Assembly: GCF_001553565.1 (NCBI RefSeq)
Contig: NZ_CP014228.1
Span: forward strand, 2,976,001-3,040,000
DNA from: Actinomyces radicidentis
Lineage (GTDB): Bacteria; Actinomycetota; Actinomycetes; Actinomycetales; Actinomycetaceae
Direction of reading: 5' to 3'
Length of the DNA stretch: 64,000 bases
Part shown: positions 60,858 to 64,000 of the stretch, one piece after another
Position numbering within the stretch: the stretch's first letter is position 1
Layout: each line of letters starts with the position of its first letter
The notes under the pieces: generated by a model
Seen by the model: only the letters and a program-made list of their open reading frames with translations
Told to the model about the DNA's origin: nothing
Databases searched by the model: none
Made by a program: the position numbers and the translations under genes

Positions 60858-61363
60858 CGTTCCGACGGCGTGCTCGCCGGTCATCGGGGCGCTGCGCGAC
60901 GCGGCCCTCCAGGTCCCGGACGGCTGCCAGGCGTGCGGGCCGGTCCCCTTCACGGACGGCACGTACCAGTCGGAGAACGGCGCCGGCTACCTCGGCATGA
61001 TGATGAGGGACGCCGGGAAGGCCATCGACCCGAGCGCCGTCGACGCGCTCACGAGCCAGGACCTGCCCATCGAGGGCACGTCCTCCGCGGGCCGCCTCTC
61101 CACGATGAGCGTCACGGACACCTCGACCTGCCAGTCCGTGGAGGACTCGGCGGCCGCCGCCTCGAGCGACCCGGCGGCGACGACGACCTTCGTCTGCACG
61201 ATCTCGGGCGGGGACCACGGCCGGCTCGGGGTCTCGGCGACCGCGCGCCGTGACGCCCCCGGCGAGTACGTCCTCACCTACCTCCATCAATCACCGGGTG
61301 ACCGGGTCGGCCGTGCCCGTGCCCGGGCCGACGGCGTCGGCGTCGGCGTCGGCGTCGGGCTGA
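60858..61363 (+). pseudogene. broken secreted-protein-like gene (no start, one frameshift)
   Basis: A stretch with strong third-position GC runs from about 60858 (reading VPTACSPVIGALRDAALQVP) to codon CTC at 61282-61284. It then loses the bias, while the +1 frame from 61286 regains it as INHRVTGSAVPVPGPTASAS and ends at TGA 61361-61363. One extra C at 61284-61285 explains this. The region upstream of 60858 has no coding bias, start codon or signal peptide in frame, so the N-terminus is missing. Four Cys residues and a Thr/Pro/Ala/Ser tail suggest an exported protein. It matches no family I can name. Confidence 0.55.
61332..61355 (+). repeat. hexanucleotide tandem repeat
   Basis: Four perfect copies of CGGCGT lie in the tail of the broken gene and would encode Ala-Ser repeats in its restored frame. 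Confidence 0.6.
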
Positions 61364-61406
61364 GGCGCCCCGCGAGGGCGTCGTGGTCGTGTGGGAGCAT
61401 GACGCC

Positions 61407-64000
61407 ATGCCCTCCACCTCCGGTTCCTCCGCGACCCCGGCGCTCAACGCCCTGCTCGACTCGCTCATCCCGGTCGACGACCCCGAGCGCGTCCCGGAGC
61501 CCGAGGAGGTCTACCTCGCCTTCACCGAGTGGGCCGAGTCGACGGGCCGTTCCCTCTACCCCCACCAGGACGAGGCTCTCTCCGAGATCCTCGCCGGGCA
61601 CCACGTCATCGCCGCCACCCCGACCGGCTCGGGCAAGTCGATGATCGCGCTCGCGGCGCACACAGCCTCGCTCGCCCGCGGCGGGCGCTCCTACTACACG
61701 GCGCCCCTCAAAGCCCTCGTGAGCGAGAAGTTCTTCGAGCTCGTGCGTCTCTTCGGCGCGGAGAACGTCGGCATGGTCACCGGCGACACCTCGATCAACG
61801 GCGGCGCCCCCATCATCTGCTGCACGCAGGAGATCCTCGCCAATCAGTCGCTGCGCGAGGGCGAGGACATGGACGTCGACTCCGTCGTCATGGACGAGTT
61901 CCACTACTACGCGGACCCGCAGCGGGGCTGGGCCTGGCAGGTGCCGCTCCTCGAGCTCCCCCAGGCGCAGATGGTCCTGCTCTCGGCGACCCTCGGAGAC
62001 GTGTCCTTCTTCGTGCGCGATATCGAGGAGCGCACGGGTCGGGAGGTCGCCGTCGTCGACGACGCCGTCCGCCCGGTCCCCCTGGAGATGGAGTACGTCG
62101 TCGAGCCGATCGCCGAGCTCCTCAAGCGTCTCGTCCAGCAGGACAAGGCCCCGGTGTACGTCGTCCACTTCTCCCAGAAGGAGGCCGTCGAGCGGGCGAC
62201 CTCCCTGCTCTCCGTGGACCTCGTGAGCAAGGAGCGCAAGGCCGCCGTCGCCGAGGCGCTCGGCTCCTTCCGCTTCGGCAGCGGCTTCGGCGCGACGCTC
62301 TCGCGGCTCCTGCGCGCGGGCATCGGCGTCCACCACGCCGGGATGCTGCCGCGCTACCGGCGCCTCGTCGAGCGACTCGCCCGCGCCGGGCTCCTCGCCG
62401 TCATCTGCGGCACGGACACCCTCGGCGTCGGCATCAACGTGCCGATCCGCTCCGTCGTGCTGACCAGTCTCGTCAAGTTCGACGGTGCCAAGGAGCGCCA
62501 CCTCACGGCCCGTGAGTTCCACCAGATCGCGGGGCGCGCGGGCCGCGCCGGCTTCGACACCCGCGGCTACGTCTCCGTCCAGGCGCCGGAGCACGTCATC
62601 GAGAACGCCAAGGCACTGGCCAAGGCGGGCGACGACGAGCGCAAGCGCCGCAAGATCGTGCGGAAGAAGGCTCCCGAGGGCCGCGTCAACTGGACGGACA
62701 AGACCTTTGAGCGCCTGCGCGACGCCGCCCCGGAGACCCTCACGAGCCAGTTCCAGGTGACGACCACGATGGTGCTCAACCTCATGGAGCGCGGCGGGGA
62801 CCCGGTGGCCGCCATGAGCGACCTCCTCGACCGCGTCCACGAGCCCGCCGCCCAGCGCCGGCTCCACGTGCGCCGCGCCGTCAAGATCTACCAGTCCCTG
62901 CGCACCGCCGGCGTCCTCGAGCACGTCTCCTCCGCGCAGGCGGCGCAGGACGGTCGTCCGCGCCTGCGCCTCGCCGTCGACCTGCCCGACGACTTCGCCC
63001 TCAACCAGCCGCTCGCCCCCTTCGGCCTGGCGGCCATGGACCTGCTCAACCTCGAGTCCCCGGAGCACACGGTCGACGTCGTCAGCGTCATTGAGTCCAC
63101 CCTCGACGACCCGCGCCCGCTCCTCTACGCCCAGCAGCGCCAGGCACGCGGCGAGGCCATCGCCGCGATGAAGGCCGAGGGCCTCGACTACGACCAGCGC
63201 ATGGAGGCCCTCGAGGAGGTCACCTGGCCCCAGCCGCTGCGCGAGCTCCTCGAACCGGCCCTCGAGATGTACAAGAAGTCGAACCCGTGGATCGCGGAGT
63301 ACGAGCTGCGACCGAAGTCGGTCGTGCGCGACATGGTGGAGTCCGCCATGACCTTCTCCGACCTCGTCTCCCGCTACGAGCTGGGGCGCAGCGAGGGCGT
63401 CGTCCTGCGCTACCTCACCGACGCCTACCGGGCGCTGCGTCAGGTGGTCCCCGAGGAGCACCGCACCGAGGACGTCGAGGCCGTCATCGAGTGGCTGGGC
63501 GCCCTCGTGCGCGCCGTCGACTCCTCGCTCCTGGACGAGTGGGAGGCGCTCGGCGCCGCCCAGAACGGCGACGCCGAGGCCGGGGCCGCGCTCCTGGAGG
63601 GTGACCGTCCCAGCGAGGACGACTCGGCGGGCGTCGAGCGGGCGTTCGGCGCGGACGCCGACGGGCACGTCGCCTTCTCACGCAACCTCCACCGCTTCCG
63701 GGTCGCCGTGCGCCGCGAGATGTTCCGGCGCGTCGAGCTCATGGCGCTCGACGACGTCGAGGGCCTGGGTCGGCTGGACGCCTCGTCCGGCTGGAGCGAG
63801 GACCGCTGGGACGAGGCGCTGGGCCGGTACTGGGACGAGTACGACTGGGTCGGCACCGATCAGGCCGCGCACTCGACGTCCCTCGCGCCGCTCGACGAGT
63901 CCCCGGACGCCACCGCGCTGGCCGCCGCCGGCGTCTCCGAGCGCCTCATCGAGGGCCTGGAGAGGTCCGGACGCAAGGTCTGGCTCGCCACCCAGGTCAT
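61407..64000 (+). CDS. DEAD/DEAH-box helicase with DUF3516 region (runs off window)
   Basis: The first 864 codons of a superfamily 2 helicase are present and no stop is reached. Residues about 55-75 hold Walker A AATPTGSGKSMIALAA, TAPLKALVSEKFFE is motif Ia, VVMDEFHYYADPQRGWAW is motif II (DEFH instead of DEAH), VLLSATLGDVSFF is motif III, and HQIAGRAGRAGFDTRG is motif VI. The region after about residue 470, with VNWTDKTFERLRDAAPETL and KSNPWIAEYELRPKSVVRDM, matches the actinobacterial DUF3516 extension of Mtr4/Ski2-like helicases. The role is probably RNA or DNA unwinding; the substrate is unknown. The ATG at 61407 begins an open frame with steady codon bias. Confidence 0.9.
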   Translation, partial: MPSTSGSSATPALNALLDSLIPVDDPERVPEPEEVYLAFTEWAESTGRSLYPHQDEALSEILAGHHVIAATPTGSGKSMIALAAHTASLARGGRSYYTAPLKALVSEKFFELVRLFGAENVGMVTGDTSINGGAPIICCTQEILANQSLREGEDMDVDSVVMDEFHYYADPQRGWAWQVPLLELPQAQMVLLSATLGDVSFFVRDIEERTGREVAVVDDAVRPVPLEMEYVVEPIAELLKRLVQQDKAPVYVVHFSQKEAVERATSLLSVDLVSKERKAAVAEALGSFRFGSGFGATLSRLLRAGIGVHHAGMLPRYRRLVERLARAGLLAVICGTDTLGVGINVPIRSVVLTSLVKFDGAKERHLTAREFHQIAGRAGRAGFDTRGYVSVQAPEHVIENAKALAKAGDDERKRRKIVRKKAPEGRVNWTDKTFERLRDAAPETLTSQFQVTTTMVLNLMERGGDPVAAMSDLLDRVHEPAAQRRLHVRRAVKIYQSLRTAGVLEHVSSAQAAQDGRPRLRLAVDLPDDFALNQPLAPFGLAAMDLLNLESPEHTVDVVSVIESTLDDPRPLLYAQQRQARGEAIAAMKAEGLDYDQRMEALEEVTWPQPLRELLEPALEMYKKSNPWIAEYELRPKSVVRDMVESAMTFSDLVSRYELGRSEGVVLRYLTDAYRALRQVVPEEHRTEDVEAVIEWLGALVRAVDSSLLDEWEALGAAQNGDAEAGAALLEGDRPSEDDSAGVERAFGADADGHVAFSRNLHRFRVAVRREMFRRVELMALDDVEGLGRLDASSGWSEDRWDEALGRYWDEYDWVGTDQAAHSTSLAPLDESPDATALAAAGVSERLIEGLERSGRKVWLATQV

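Noticed and set aside
61364-61644. Continuation of the 60811 frame into the helicase gene
   Set aside because: After 61285 the frame loses codon bias and becomes a Pro/Ser/Arg shadow of the helicase coding sequence.

Overview
The window is very GC-rich, with strongly GC-biased third codon positions and almost no free intergenic space. Its backbone follows the actinobacterial order ftsK, pgsA, cinA, clgR-type regulator, DUF3046, recA, recX, miaB, miaA, dapF, hflX. This points to the Actinomycetota, most likely an Actinomyces-like member of the Actinomycetaceae; the family placement is inference from gene content and style, not from a search.

Layout. 1-9.1 kb: start of hflX (cut by the window edge), two MFS transporters around a small SAM methyltransferase, a BrnQ branched-chain amino acid carrier, dapF, miaA and two YbjN-family genes. 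9.2-18 kb: a CobW-type metal chaperone, a NarL-type two-component system divergent from an FtsE/FtsX-like ABC exporter, a small zinc-ribbon gene broken in a G7 tract, a VOC protein, and a copper P-type ATPase with a CsoR-like operator. 18-24.7 kb: GNAT, alpha/beta hydrolase, miaB, a class IV aminotransferase and a GH36 alpha-galactosidase. 24.9-36.7 kb: glycine cleavage operon gcvPTH, nirBD, a type II NADH dehydrogenase and formate-tetrahydrofolate ligase, together a one-carbon, nitrogen and redox block. 36.8-41 kb: recX-recA (SOS promoter), DUF3046, clgR-like gene, cinA, pgsA. 41.1-42.2 kb: an intact IS481-family insertion sequence placed 15 bp upstream of pgsA. 42.3-49.6 kb: CapA-like protein, ftsK, a PfkB-family kinase, ribonuclease J. 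49.8-52 kb: three tandem tRNA-Glu(CTC) copies (one with a 1-nt anticodon-arm deletion), tRNA-Gln(CTG) and gltX. 52.1-54.2 kb: a PatB/MalY-type aminotransferase and a fumarylacetoacetase-family hydrolase. 54.4-60.8 kb: four adjacent, different AGCS sodium/alanine-glycine symporters. 60.9-64 kb: a broken secreted-protein gene and the first 864 codons of a DEAD-box/DUF3516 helicase.

How the parts work together. Four symporters for small neutral amino acids, BrnQ, the glycine cleavage system and formate-THF ligase suggest an organism that imports alanine, glycine and branched-chain amino acids and feeds glycine carbon into folate pools; this link is inference. The tRNA-Glu/Gln cluster lies directly upstream of gltX. 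Housekeeping functions (DNA repair, chromosome translocation, tRNA modification, RNA decay, phospholipid synthesis) come from the conserved backbone, into which the metabolic modules are inserted.

A recurrent start signal stands out: at least fourteen genes have TANNNT six or seven bases upstream of an ATG or GTG with no Shine-Dalgarno sequence, the hallmark of leaderless transcripts. It fixes several start codons below. No phage, plasmid, CRISPR array or defence system is visible. The most unusual items are the symporter quartet, the variant tRNA-Glu, the IS insertion in the pgsA promoter and a few single-base frameshifts.
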